DNA of 64,000 bases from Otis tarda. Lineage: Eukaryota > Chordata > Aves > Otidiformes > Otididae. Shown piece by piece: positions 1 through 12,604 of this stretch (position 1 is its first letter; each line of letters opens with the position of its first letter). Under the pieces are notes generated by a model. That model saw nothing but the letters and a program-made list of their open reading frames with translations. It had not been told where the DNA came from and did not search any database. A program made the translations under genes and the position numbers. The stretch lies in contig CM048591.1 in NCBI GenBank assembly GCA_026413225.1, positions 46,025,803 to 46,089,802 on the forward strand, in the 5' to 3' direction.

Positions 1-196
1 GGCTCAAATACATATTGCTATAACAGCTGGTCCCCAGAACTGCTTGTATACAGCATCGGTCTGAGGATTTAAATACAAATGAAAAAAATTTTTAGAAACT
101 TGGCATTAAAAAATCAATATTTGAAGTCTGAAACATAAAGTTCACCAAGTCATTCATTTTAATATGTGCTTTTGGAGGTTTTTTTTTGCTATATGC
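1..196. other. Unassigned AT-rich flank
   Basis: Nothing recognisable. The last four bases before the LTR (ATGC, 193-196) recur directly after it at 1361-1364, so the right edge is part of the LTR target-site duplication. Confidence 0.6.
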
Positions 197-724
197 TGTC
201 GTAGTTCAGCCCTGATCAGGACCAGACTACGCAGTCTCTCTCTCACTCCCCCCACCCTCCGAAAGAACAGGGAGAGAAAATATAAGGAAAAACGGCTCGA
301 GGTTTGAGATAAGGACAGGGAGAAATCCTTAAAGTTACCATCACGGGCAAAACAGACTCGACTTGGGTAAAACTATTCATTTAATTACTACAAACAGCAG
401 GATAATGAGACAGAGAACAAGATAACCTCCATCCACCCCTCCCTCTTCCCAAGCTTAACATTATCTCTACTACCTTCCCCGCCCTGAGCAGCACAGAGGG
501 GAAGAGGGAACGGGGGTTGCAGTCAGTTCACCATACGTTGTTTCACGCCGCTGCTTCATGGTCGAGGGAAGAACTCCTCACATTCCTCCCCTGCTCCATC
601 GTGGGGTCCCTCCCACGGGCCACAGTCCTTCGTGGAACTGCTCCGGCGTGGGTCATCTCTTCCACGGAGTACAGTCTCTCCAGAACGGCTGTCCCAGCGG
701 GCCCTCCACGGGCCACAGCTGCCT

Positions 725-931
725 TCAGGCATCCACCTCCCCCGGTACAGGGTCCTTCACGGGCTCCAAGTGGATCTCTGCTCCTCCATGGACCTCCATG
801 GGCTGCAGGGGGACAACCTGCTCCACCATGGTCGTCACCACAGGCTGCAGGGGAATCTTGGCCAGGAGCCGCATTACTCCTCCCCCTCCTTTCTGAACTG
901 ACCTTGGTGTCTGCAGCCGTTCCTCACTCAC
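725..931 (-). other. Decayed copy of the conserved LTR small ORF
   Basis: This is the LTR-A counterpart of the 64-codon frames at 33,797 and 39,931. The start codon is ACG instead of ATG, and one extra A in the GTCAGTTCAGAAAGG stretch shifts the frame near the beginning. From the internal ATG (MRLLAKIPLQ...) the 49-codon remainder is open and ends at the same stop, with the shared segment PLQPMEVHGGAEIHL. The coordinates cover the open frame including codons upstream of that internal ATG. It is not expected to be a working gene. Confidence 0.35.
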
Positions 932-1056
932 AACAGGGTGGTAGATGTCTCTCAGGATCTTTTTTACATCTTATTCACTTCTCGTCTCCTCTCCACTTCT
1001 TGCAGCCGGGCCGGACCGAGTCGGGCCCAGTCGGCTGCCTGGCGAGAAGCCAGAGG

Positions 1057-1103
1057 GTGAGGCCTGCAAGGCCCGTGAGGCCTGCAAGGCCCATGAGGCC
1101 TGC
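1057..1103. repeat. 18-bp tandem repeat inside LTR copy 1
   Basis: The unit GTGAGGCCTGCAAGGCCC occurs at 1057-1074 and 1075-1092, with a partial third unit to 1103. The corresponding place holds one unit in copy 2 (34,124-34,141) and about 2.6 units of a related 18-mer in copy 3 (39,739-39,785). It lies just downstream of the LTR promoter in LTR sense. Confidence 0.85.
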
Positions 1104-1180
1104 GCCTCCCCCTCTGCGCCTCCGCCCCTGCTCAGCTTCTTCACATCTTCTCTTCTCTCTTTTTTTCTGTTTTCCCCTTC

Positions 1181-1187
1181 TTAAATA
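1181..1187 (-). promoter_or_regulatory. TATA-like box of LTR copy 1
   Basis: TATTTAA on the minus strand in the context CGTATTTAAGAAGGGG, identical in LTR copies 2 and 3. It is the expected core promoter at the U3/R side of the LTR; activity is unknown. Confidence 0.45.
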
Positions 1188-1360
1188 CGTTAACGCAGAG
1201 GCGTTATCACGGAACATTCTGCTACCAATCGGCTCGGCCTTGGCCAGCAGCAGGTCCGCCCTAGGCCCGGCCGAGTCCACTAAACAAAGGGGAGCGACTT
1301 CTAGCAGTTTCCTGCAGAAGCTACCACCTTAGGCCCCCCCTCACTAACAAAACCATGACA

Positions 1361-3651
1361 ATGCTATGAAGGTGCTTTCCTTACATATAAGGTTACTGGC
1401 ATTCTGATTAATTTATAGGGAAAGGATAAGTGGAAATGGGAAGGAGATGTTTTATCCACAAAAGTTTTAATAAGGAGAAGACTTCATGGTATTAGCATAT
1501 ATAATAAAGCCTGCCACCATTAATTAGAAAAGCCCAACTACATAATGGAAGATGGAGGTACTGGCTGCTTCTCAGAGGTCTTTGAGCGAAAAGACCTCGT
1601 TTTAGTAAGGGTTCCTGCCTGTAATTTTCTGTCAGACAACTGATTTATCCCTTCTCTTCAGAAGATGATGTAGAGTCTGACATCTTTCTACAACTTTTTT
1701 AACCTGCTCTAATTTTGTGCACATCAGGGCATGATTACCTTACAAGGTGCATCTTGACACACAGAAGAAGAAAATTACTTAAGAAATATCTTGAATTTTA
1801 ATTCAGATATTATTAACAGTTTTCATTCAAAATTCTGCTGTTGCTAGCTGAGATGAAGATAACTCATTTTGTGGATGACATTCATCATGAGTCTAAAGAC
1901 TTTTTACCAAAAAAAAAAAAAAGATAAAACTTAGGCATTTACAAGCAAAAGCAGTTTTAAAATGCCCAAGCTTAAACACGACTCTTAAAACTCTCTCTCG
2001 TTTGTGAGATTGTATTGCAAAATAAGTACCCAGGTACATACATGGAAAGAGCTTAAAACCAAAGAAAAAGATTCACAAACGTCAGCAAGTAGAACACTGG
2101 CTATTTTCCGCACTAGATAAACTGATCATAAGGTTCCAAAGCCAGATGTAAGCACTATCCTTTGAGAGGTGATTGCATTTTAGATGTATTATGCATGTTT
2201 CTTTCTGTTATCTGTTGCATGATACCATCTTGCTAATCCTGTTTTTTGAGTGGTTATGGTTATGTCCCTCAGAAAAATCCAACAGAAGCCAAAGGCTCTT
2301 GTAGTTGGAGAGTCTTGCTGGGAATATGATGATGTCAATATGTACAAGCAGTGAGGAGAAGAAGGGGTTTTTGTGCTTATCTATATGATGGAAATGTAAA
2401 CTGTGGGGATATTTCAGATACTTGCAAATTTAAGCTATATTAGGAATTGTTTTTTGAGATTATGCCTTGTGGATTTAGCTCTGTCTTTTAACTTTTTAGA
2501 TACAATGAATTTGGAAGATCTTTCAGTGATGAAATACTGTGACTATGCTCTTGTTTTTTCGCATTTAGCGTGGCTAGAGACTAAAATACAGCCTAAAATA
2601 TGTGCACACATGAAGAAAAAACATACAGAGAATCATGGTATGTCTACTTAACTAGAAATGGCTCCATGTGTGACATCAGTGACACAAAAAATATGAGGAG
2701 TAATCTTGCATAGGAATGACATTGTTTAGTACTTCATATGCAATAAATATCTCTGTAAAGATGTAATTATTTGCCATAGCAGTTGTTGAATATCCACCAA
2801 AATTTTTATGGTTTTTTGTGACTTTTCAACAAATCATATGTTGTGAGAATTCCAGTTTTTCAATAATCCATGAAATAATAACAAGAAAAGAGTATGTCCT
2901 TCTATTTAATGTTGAAAGCATATAGAAGGTGGGAAGAAGGTAATAAACTAGGTAAAGTAGGATTATCTCTATTCTTTTTTTCTTTTTGAGAATACTCATT
3001 AAAAGGAAAATTAAAATCTTGTTTTAAAGATCAGAATATAGCTCATTCACTGTTCTTCTTCCCTATTTCTTTCCCTCAGTGTTTACAACTGCTGTAAGAA
3101 CTTGAAATAAAACATGATGAGTTCAAAATTATTCTATTTGCCAGAAGGTGGCACTTTGCAGCAAGGCAGTGACATGGCTTGGACACTTCAATTTAATTGT
3201 TTTCTTCCAGTCTTTTGTTCTTTTGTAAATCGTAAGATCCCATGAAGGACAGGTCTGAGGTATGCAAAATACATAATCTAAAGTAATTTTTAAATGTAAA
3301 GATTCATTCATTAAAATCAAGACTCAGAAAAGGCAAACTGCAATTTATGTTAACAGGATAATGCTCATTAGCATTTTCTTAATATATCCATCTGTAAATA
3401 TTTTTCTCTCTAAAGATATAAAAAAATGCACTTTAAAAGTGGGTGTACATTACTGAAGACGGTATATAATAACACTGTGCCATAGCTTTAAAATGGTTCT
3501 AAAGTTGCATTCATATTGGAGGAAAGAATTTATATTACATCAAATTTGACAACCAAAAAGCAACTACACCAAAACACATCTACTGAGGGATATTTTATAT
3601 AAAGAAACACTTAGGTGCTAACGAATTCCTGATATAGGCAGCCAGACATCT
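1361..3651. other. Unassigned AT-rich region
   Basis: No gene or interspersed repeat recognised. An A-run lies near 1910. A 30-codon plus-strand frame at 2262-2354 has protein-like composition but no further support. Confidence 0.5.
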
Positions 3652-5925
3652 ATGAAATAGCTGAGGTTAGAAGGTACCTATGGAGATCATTGCATTCAAC
3701 TCTTTTGTTTAAAGCTAGAGCAGGTCTCTCAGGGCTCCATCTGGTTGAGTTCTGCGTATCTCCAAGGATGGAGACTCCATAACCTCTCTGGGCAGCCTGT
3801 CTCACTGCTTGATCACCCTTACTGTAAAGAATCTATGCCCAAATTTCAGTTTATACCCCTTGTCTCTTGTCTTTGCACTGGGCAACACTGAGAAGGTTTA
3901 CCTCCATCTTCTTAACCCTGTGTCCCTTCCCCATCAGATATTTCTATTATAATACTCCCCCCATGAGCTTTCACTTCTGCAGGCTGAACAGTCCCAACTC
4001 TCTTAACATTTTCTTGTATGTCAGATGGTCCAGGTCTTTAATCATGGCTCTCTGCTGAATTCACTCCACTATATTTATTTTTCTCTGTCACTGGAGAGCC
4101 TCAAACAGGAACCCAACACTCCAGGTGTGTTTCACCAACCCTGAACAGAGGGGAAGGATGATCTCCATTGGCTTGCTGATGATGTATTTCCTAATACAGT
4201 CCAGAACACTCCTGTGTCCTTTTATGACATGAGTATATTGCTAGCTCATGGTTAGCTTGGTGCCTGCAAATATCTCCACGCCTTTCTGTGTCAAGCTGCT
4301 TTTTTTTTTTTTTCTGCTAAGCTCCCACCCTGTATTTGTACCTGAGGCTACTTATCTCCTATGTGGAAGACATGGCATTTCCCTTTTTTGAATTGATGAG
4401 GCTCATCTTTATCTATTTCTCCAGTATGTCAAGGTCCCTCTGAATGACAGCACAAACATATGGTGTATCAACCACTCCTTCCAATTTTATACTGTCTGTA
4501 AACTTACTGAGTTTGTGCTCCCTCCCATCACCCAAGCCATTAATGAAAATGTGGAACCATATTAGCCAGAGCATTGAGCTCAGAGTACACTGTTATGTAC
4601 TGGCCTCTTACTGATCTTTGTGCTGCTGATCCACAGCTCTGAACTGTCAGTGTAGCTAGTTTTCAGTCCATCTCACCATCCATTTTTCTAGTCTGTACTT
4701 CATCAGTTTTTCAACAAGGATGATGTGGGAAATAATGCCAAAAGCCTTGCTAAATTCAATGTGAAACACATCCAGCCTTCTCCCCTGTCCCCCAAGTCCA
4801 TCTTTTCACTGCAGAAGATTATCATGTTTGTCAGGCATTACTTCCTTTTCATACATCCATGCTGACTACTCATTATCATCTTCTTGTCCTTCATATGTTT
4901 GTAAATTATTTTAGGGATTATTTCCTCTGTAACCTTCCCAGGAATCAAGGTGGGGCTCATGGGGCTGTAGCTCACTGGATCTTCCTTCTTGCCCTCCCTA
5001 AAGACAGGAGTGACATTTCCTATCTTCAAGTCCTTAGGCATCTACTCTGATCACAGTCTTTCAAGGATGATTGACAGTGGCCTCACAATGACCTTGGTCA
5101 GTTCCTTTGGCACTTGCAGGTGTATCTCATCAGATCCCATGGACTTGCATAAGTCCAGTTTGTTCAAATGTTCTCTAATGATCATTCTCCACTGAGGGTC
5201 TTCCTTGCTCCAGATTTTTCCGAGGGTCTCAGGCCCTTGGGATCCTTGAAGACAAGTTTTACAAGTAAAGACTGAGGCAAAGGAGGCATTGAGTACCTTT
5301 GCCGTTTCCTTCATCACCCTGCCACATTCAGCAACTAGTTCACATTTTCTCTTGTCTTCCCTTTTTGCTGATGTACTTGTAAAAGCCTTTCTGGTTGTCC
5401 TTAATGTTCCTCACCAGATTCAGCCCTGGGCTGGATTTGACTTTTGTAAATCCATCCCTGCATGCTCAGACAGTTTATTTGTGTTCTTCCTGGGCCACTT
5501 ATCCCTACTTCTACCTCTGGTATACTTCCTTTTTGTTTGAGTTTTGTCAGGAGCTCCTTGCTCATCCATGCAGGTTGGGATGGACAATTCCTGAGCTTGG
5601 GGAAGGTCATCTTTGAAAATCCATGAGCCTCTGGATGAGCCTCCTCTCTCTGTTGCCTCTTCCTTCCAGACCCATATCCCATGGGATTCTTACAAACAGG
5701 CTTCTAAAGAGACTGAAGTCCTCTCATCTGAAATCCAGAGTTGTAATCCTTCTTCCCTTTTCTCAGTATCCCAAACTCTATCATCTTGTGGTTGCTGCAG
5801 TTAAAACTGCCGTGACTTTCACATTCTTGACCAATTCTTCCTTTTCGGTAAGTAAGAGGCACAGCAGAGTGTCTCCCCTTATTATCTCCCTAATGACCTG
5901 TGTCAAGTGTTCCTGAAGTTAAAAC
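3652..5925 (-). mobile_element. Old CR1 LINE, 5'-truncated
   Basis: The left edge is the degenerate CR1 3' end (ATAGCTGAGGTTAGAAGG), without the 8-bp repeat tail of young copies. Reading the minus strand, the element carries the end of the endonuclease domain (about 5,750-5,920), the linker with a PAWMSKELL-like motif (about 5,560-5,590), the 'ASFASVFT' and 'KSMGSDEIHLQVPKEL' segments (about 5,100-5,300), and the start of the RT with 'PGKVTEEIIPKIIYKHM' (about 4,840-4,950). Many frameshifts and stops split it. Divergence is much higher than in the 21.8-kb copy, so this is an older CR1 subfamily. It begins inside the endonuclease, so about half of a full CR1 is missing, as is usual for 5' truncation. 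Confidence 0.9.
4838..5820 (-). pseudogene. CR1 ORF2 remnant (endonuclease end to RT start)
   Basis: Three open pieces in different frames (about 5401-5682, 5051-5317 and 4838-5041, minus) together resemble the middle of CR1 ORF2. This protein normally combines an apurinic-like endonuclease and a reverse transcriptase used for target-primed insertion. The catalytic FADD core is not recognisable in this copy. Dead. Confidence 0.8.
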
Positions 5926-8900
5926 TACCATTGCTATTAATGGGTAATTTACTATTTGATTAAAACTTAGTATGATGTTTCTTGAGCTTCTTTCAGCTTT
6001 CTGAAAACTAATGATACTTTCAGCTGTTTGGTCCAATATGGTACAGAAAATACTAGAAACAAATAGATTAACTTTTAAAATGAACTGTTAAGTCATTCTT
6101 ACTTATGAGCATCCTGAACACAAGATGTTTCCATCTGCATATTGGATGTACTGTGCTGATATTTGCTTAGTCTAGTGACATCTTTACTTTGGTTCTCTCA
6201 GGGGTGGCAGGAGTCCTGCAAGTACCACAACTGACGAGTTTGAATCTGCTTGTGACCACAAATTTCCTGCGTCATTCTTAATGCTGAGTTTCCTATGATG
6301 AAATTCCATCTTTCCTAAAACCTTTAAAGAATTATTTACATCCCCTGAAAATTTTTTAAAAATACTAACTTAGTATGTCAAATATTTTAACAAACTTGGC
6401 AATATGCCACGGTCTGCAAATATGCTTAGCTGGTGAAAAGCCTATGCTGCTTGTTTGTGACGCTTTCACTAATGGCAAGACAGCACAGGCATATTCAGGA
6501 TTGTGCCAATCAATCTTTAAACTAGCAGTAGAACAATATAGGTACAGTAGTATAAAGGAAGGGTTGTCATCAATGAAAAGATACAGTACTCCACTATAGT
6601 GCTACACTATCATCAAGTAGCACTTGATGGATAAGCTAACTGGCTGTAATAAATTGTACTTAAAGATGATTCTAACATTTCTATTTGTGATTGCTAAATT
6701 CATATAGGATAAGTGATTCTTCAAATTTGCAAAGCCAGACCACAAATAACCTAACTTCTTGTTTCCTGTTTATATGCAACTGGCATTTTAAATATTTCCC
6801 AAACCAACAGCCTCCACTTTATCTTACCTAAGAATTTAAAAATAAAAGTTAGTCTACAGGTTCTCCAACAGTTTTTTCATCTTTTGTGTTTTTTTTCTCT
6901 CCTATTCCTTCTCTTTCCTGTGTCTTTGTATTTTGACAGTCATCATGATTTTTGAAAACGCATTTGATGTATTTTGAGATAGACATCTAAATTAGCAACA
7001 TTGAGATCACATGGATCAAACAGATTCAAATGGTTATTATTAATCTACTAGAACAATTCTTACACTGAATATATTAAATTTTTGAAGTTTAATCACCATG
7101 ATGAAATATACTAGCTCAATTTATTTAATTGTGGTTTTAATTAAGAGTTTGTCTGAACCTGGCCTGGGGAATAAAATAAAAACTTTGACCTACAAAGTTT
7201 TTAATGAAGGAAAAGTAAGGACTCAACAAACCCCTTGGCAGTAAACAAGTAGAAATAATTCAGACTCCTTACTTTTGATAAAGCCAGAATTTGTCAATAG
7301 AGCAGAGAGTTAGGAAACAAAACTGCATGAATTATGGTTGCTTTAGTGTGAAATCCTGGTGCTTTTACAATGGTTTAAATAAATGAGAAGTACTATCTGC
7401 CTTTAAGATTAAATAGGCTGAGTATACATACTATATTACAACAAAATGAACGTTCTGCTTGGGTGTTAATTCTGGCTGACGTCCCTCTTTTGATCCTTGC
7501 TTTATAAGGGAACTGTATCTCAGAATTATTCTTTCTGATTTAACATTTTTAAATTTAACATTCCCCTATTAAATTTAGACAACCTTTGTGTTCCTTTCAA
7601 TTTTCAGCTCTGTAGGGGAACATCATTATTTATGTTGAAAACACTCTGGATACATACTTTCCTTGCATCAGAATTATTTGAACACCACTTTTTTTTTTTT
7701 TTTTTCAGAAAAAAAGGTTCCTGTTGATTATCAGCTGCAGTGATACGTGCACAGGTTGCTTGGTGTTCCACATCAAGCTATTTCCACTGCATCCTCACTC
7801 TGATGTCACTGGCTGGAATAAAGAGCTCAGATGAGTACTATCCAGAGCTACAGCCAAACTTTCATTTATGGTTAGACTTCATGTCTTATTTGTAAGAATT
7901 CTTAAGCTTTAATTCGTTTTATCATTCCTGCTTGTTTTTTTTTTTTTTTTTCCTGAGAGTATATATTTTCTTTGCCATTGTAAAATAATCTTCCTGTGCA
8001 AATGTTACTCCATTATTCTATTCTTTTTTCCTTGGAAATGGAGAAACAGGCATGGGCTTGGGCAGAATGTCGGGTGTGGAGATGAAAAAGGCATCTGTTT
8101 CTCATCTGCTTACCTCTTCACATGTTTTGTTGAATCAGGTATCAAATTCATGCTATACAATGTCATGTTTACAGATAACAAACTGGACCCTACCATGCCC
8201 CTTACCTGCAATTACATCTGCCTCTTCTTTTCTGCCTAGATGTGAAGATATATTCACTCAAGCCAGTGCAGCCATGGAAACCATTTGCTAGGACAAACTT
8301 TCTGTGAGGAACTCATAAGTAGAAGACATAATCGGTATACTAGGCTCTATTAGAGAAGTAATTTTTTGACCTTTCTGAGGCCACAGTCAGAACAATAATC
8401 TGATTTAAATTGCTGCTTATTTCAGCAGGTTTTGCATGATATTTTTTCTGACTGGTTGCACTCTGCATGGAACATCTCTTCTTCCCCTTTCTGATACCTC
8501 TGCTCTGAAAGAATGGCTAGCTCATGGGTGCAATGGTGATCAAAACAGAAGGCACTTTTTGTTTTTCCTTACAGAAGGGAATTTCATGGAGAAAGAGGAG
8601 AAAATAGCTGAGTGTTGTAACCAAATCATGAATATAAATGCCTTTTTTTAATCTCAATTGACCCACGATAGTGTCTACTGTTAACTGAAGTACATTTGAA
8701 ATGCTTATTTATTTGAAGGAGCATTGCTAGGCAAGAGACTGGATACTTGCAGAAAATAAATCAATAAATAAAATCAACCAGGCAGTTCAGTGCATGGCCT
8801 CATTTTAGATTAATCTTTGGATAGCTGGTATTGACTGTTTCCAGGAATACTGGCGAATGCCGTAAATTTGTATGAAAAAAAAAAAAATCTCTGAATATTG

Positions 8901-10804
8901 TAAGTACAAAGGGCAGAGGAGAACCAGGGCAATAACTTATTTTGCCTCATTTCACAATACAGATCATTACTTAATAGTCTGTTCCAAAATGGAAGTACCG
9001 TTGGTGTCTGAATACTCAGAAAGCTATAAAGACCATCCTTCTTCATGGAAAAAGTTTGTGTTTGCTATGTTGAGTAAACAAACATCTGAAAGGATGAAGG
9101 AACTGCATTTTTAATCAAAGGAGCACCTGGATTCTTGCTGGATTAATCACACTAAAGGCTGTCAGTTCTATTTACTATGAACCAAGGTTTTGAGATTGCC
9201 ACAGCGAAAGCAATGAGGAAACAGACCCTTTAGGTCAGTGCCACAGACAACAGACTATGAGGTACCCTAAAGTGTGAGATATGACAGCTGATTCTAAAAC
9301 CATTATGTATACTTCAATTTAGTAACCTTGATAAATTATCTTACCATTTCCAACTGTACAAAGCTACTGTGAGGATGGTGATTTTTATCACTTCTGAGTG
9401 CTACCTGTTCTGTTACCAACGATCTTTTTGTTACAGGAGGGTAGAATTTGCAAAGAAGAAAGGATTCTTGCATCTCAGATGAAACATACTAAGTTTAGTG
9501 TGAGGTTCCTAAAGCCTGTGGGTACAACCAGGAGAAGAATGAGGGGAAAAAATGGGAATATGTGGGAGAGAGTAAGAAAGGAGATACTGCTGTGCTAAAA
9601 TTTTAGATATGTAGCTAAATTTGATTTTTATTTAGTGCAATGAACTACACGATCTCTAGAGATCAATCTTCACGTTTCTACAAGCTTAATGAAATTCATT
9701 TACATCATGATAAAAATATTTAAATTTTTCATGTATGAGTGGAATTCTCATCATAATGTGTTCAAACTGACAGTAAGAAAAAAAGAGCAACAGGGAGATC
9801 TGCCAACACATAATGATTTTTTTTTTCTAATTGTATGAAATGAATACAAGGATAAAAATCTAATACTGACTAAAATTTAGGTACTAAATATTGGGTGATA
9901 ACATAAGAATTGCTGCATTTTGGTACTAACCAATAAAAAGCTTCACCATTTTCTAAGGAAAAACAACTTGGTTATAGAAAATAAAAAAACCCTGATGTTT
10001 GACTGCAGTGAATTATCTATAGAGAGCTATAGATCTTGTGGATAAAAATTTATGCTTTCTATATTTCCTGCTCTCCCGGCTTTCCAAACAGCAAAATGTC
10101 TCAGAGTGACGAGCCTAGGAACTGAGGAATAGCTAAAAGAAAGTATTGAAATACTGTCACTTCTTTGCACATTTGTGGTTAACTTATTTCACAAGCTTAC
10201 ACTACATTCCATGTGTAGCTCTGGAAGTTTTTGGACATACATGAATAATCTCCACTGCTACTGTATTTCTCATGTGCAGCCTTAATACAAGGAAGTCAAC
10301 CAAAATAGTATCAAACTGGTACCTTGGAGTGAGGTAAGATTCCTATTAATAATACTTTTCCTGACACAAACTACTTCCCCCTCTTCACTGTCATAGTAAA
10401 CCGATGTATTAGGATCAAGTTCCTGCACAGTCTACTGACCTGTACAAGAAAAGAGAGATAACGGTTAGTTCCATATTAAGCAGCAAGACAAGCCTGATGA
10501 GAACACACAAACTAGTTTTAAGGAAAAAACAAAATGTGAACTAAAATTTAATTAATGCAATAAATCATACTGGATGAAGATCCTCAAGTTTGCTACTTCT
10601 TTCAGCAATGAAGATTTGATAATTTTTTCTGATCAATAAACTTTAATCATTTTGGTTGATTTTAATCAATTCTTTATTTTTGCTCAGTGATCTAAGGACT
10701 GATTGGGCAAAGTCTTAATTTTCCAGTGCAGAGTTTCCCTCCTCTAATTATTCTCATTCTCTGTGCTTGTTTGCCTCCTGTATTGGATTTCCCTCTAGTC
10801 AACT
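5926..10804. other. Unassigned AT-rich region
   Basis: About 4.9 kb without a recognised gene or repeat family. It holds T-runs near 7,689-7,706 and 7,936-7,951 and an A-run near 8,875. Open frames here (up to 80 codons) have no recognisable family features. Confidence 0.5.
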
Positions 10805-11060
10805 GTGGTTTCTCAGGCTACATCTGCAATGAAATCCAGAGGTATGATTGCAGCACATGTATCCATACCTGAGCTAGCTTTAATCTCACTAGTTTTTTTT
10901 AATGATAGGATTGAAATCACTGGCTATGTGTTCGATTACAGATGTCCTCACAACTGCAGTTCCACCTCTGTGAGTCATCAGATAGATTACAGCTGTATTG
11001 GGTATACCTACCTGTGCTACAACCACAACTTTGGTAGCAGCATGGGTATAACAACAGTTT
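10805..11060 (-). repeat. Probable ancient interspersed repeat (non-LINE)
   Basis: On the minus strand the segment contains GCTAGCTCAGGTATGG, then GTGCTGCAATCATACCTC and a GCAGATGTAGCCTGAG-like end. This resembles, from memory, an old repeat common in turtles and crocodilians with the core 'GCTGCAATCACACCTC'. The other end (TCTACAAACTGTTGTTATACC) looks like a degraded opposite terminus. The class (DNA transposon or SINE) cannot be fixed by eye. The frames overlapping it look like chance. Confidence 0.35.
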
Positions 11061-12152
11061 GTAGAGGCATAACAAATAGATAATTCATAAGGTATAAGAA
11101 AGTTTAAGATAAATTTCTGAAATATTTTATAATCTGAACCATGTAGGGTGCCATCAAAGGAAATTAATAACTTATTGCAAGTAAATGAAAGCAAACATAA
11201 AAATAAGGGATTGAAATTACATATATATGTAATATTACATATTATAGGAAAAAGTTTTTGTTCCAGGAAGCTTTTGATAGACTTCTAAACAGACTGAAAC
11301 AAGACAAATAGGGAGAAAGACATCTGCAGCAATGTGAAATTAAAGTGTAGGGACTATTTTGTGTAATCTTTTGAATATATTGTCCCTTTTCCACTTGGAA
11401 ATTCAGCACTATGATTTAGTATTTTCAGTGACACTGACTGTGCAGAGTCCAATATTTCTGGAAACAGTCATTCACTAAGATATATTAAATGTGCTGAGAA
11501 TTCCTGGACGCTCTGGAACTGGAATGCATATTATGTATATTCTTCTAATTCAGAGTCTATATAATTCTGAATAAATAAATAAATAAATAAATAAACAGGA
11601 AAAAAACCAGCTTGATTGTATCTACATATACAAATTACTGTATAGAATTACTGATAGAAGGAAGACAAATATATCCTTCTAATATTTTTTGAGCCCTTCT
11701 TTGAGAAGCTCCTAAGGCTTTCTTTTCTGAAGTGACATTGCAATTCTCAGGCCTTAGAACCTAGAAACAATTTCTGGAATAGCTTTACCATTTAGTTTTA
11801 TAGAAATCTCTACTGTATATTAAAATATGCCTCATGAAATTGCTTTAGTACATCTGCTGAAAGATATAATTCCTGGAAACTGCCTTTTATATTTACCAGA
11901 GAGAATTCTTCTACAAGTTAAAGTAGTCAATTTTTTTTTAACCACATGAACCTCAGATTCTAAAAACCTGCTCCATTGTAACATGTACTTATGATCTTTA
12001 GATAAATATGGTGTCATTTATTTAATACACATGGGAAGTGTATTTGTTTTGAGTTTTTAAGGCAGAAATTGCACATTGAAGTTGCAAATGAAAATGTTAT
12101 AAAATAAGAAGGCACATTTCACTTTATTCAAAATGTTGAGGAATTTTAGTGT
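11061..12152. other. Unassigned AT-rich region
   Basis: No gene seen. It contains the short AAAT microsatellite listed separately. Confidence 0.5.
11570..11595. repeat. (AAAT)n microsatellite
   Basis: About 6.5 uninterrupted AAAT/ATAA units. Confidence 0.9.
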
Positions 12153-12157
12153 ATGGT

Positions 12158-12514
12158 TGTCTTGCTTTTGGCTGGGATGGAGTTTGTATGTGAAGAATGT
12201 TGATAAACACACTGATGAGTTGTTGCTAAAGAAACCAAGGTCACTGTCTGGCTTCCCAGGTTTCCCTTCCCAGGAAGCTGGGAGGGATATAGCCAGAACA
12301 GTTGTCCCAAACTGGCCAAAGGGAGTATTCCATGCCATAAACATCATACTCAGTACTTAAGTGGGAATAGGCTGGTGAGCTGGCTCTCTTTTTCTCTCGC
12401 TTTTCAGAATTGCTCCAGGGTCGTTTACAGTTTTTTTTCACTCTGTGATTGCTGCTTAGAACAGTCTGTATCAATCATCAGGTTGCTGGGTGGTGAGAAA
12501 TTGTGCATCATTCA

Positions 12515-12604
<90 letters not shown>

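Larger units (their letters stand above)
197..1360 (-). mobile_element. Solo LTR of an ERVL-type endogenous retrovirus (family 'LTR-A', copy 1)
   Basis: On the minus strand the element begins TGTCATGGTTTTG and ends GGGCTGAACTACGACA, the TG...CA ends of a retroviral LTR. A TATA-like TATTTAA lies in the minus-strand promoter region (1181-1187 on the plus strand as TTAAATA), followed by a purine-rich stretch and a GC-rich segment of imperfect repeats built on 'CTGCAGCCC..GTGG..ACC..GGAGCAG'. The poly(A) signal seen in the other copies is altered here (AATTAAA). The flanks share ATGC (193-196 and 1361-1364), or ATGCT if the first T of the LTR is counted. No internal gag, pol or env sequence adjoins it, so this is a solo LTR left by LTR-LTR recombination. 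The same element recurs at 33,270 and 39,470. The ERVL assignment rests on the 5-bp duplications of the other copies and on recalled likeness to abundant avian ERVL LTRs. The 271-codon plus-strand frame at 517-1332 is antisense to the LTR and not a gene. Confidence 0.85.

Noticed and set aside
517-1332. 271-codon plus-strand open frame (and similar frames at 33,557-34,312 and 39,594-40,202 minus)
   Set aside because: They run antisense through the GC-rich part of the three LTR copies. They are proline- and serine-rich translations of repeats, with no domain and no start context.
2262-2354. 30-codon plus-strand frame with protein-like composition and an AG acceptor look-alike (CCCTCAG) inside it
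   Set aside because: Too short, with no polyadenylation context or recognisable family; chance cannot be excluded.
6375-6599. 74-codon plus-strand frame
   Set aside because: No recognised motif, no splice or promoter context, and length within chance expectation for this base composition.
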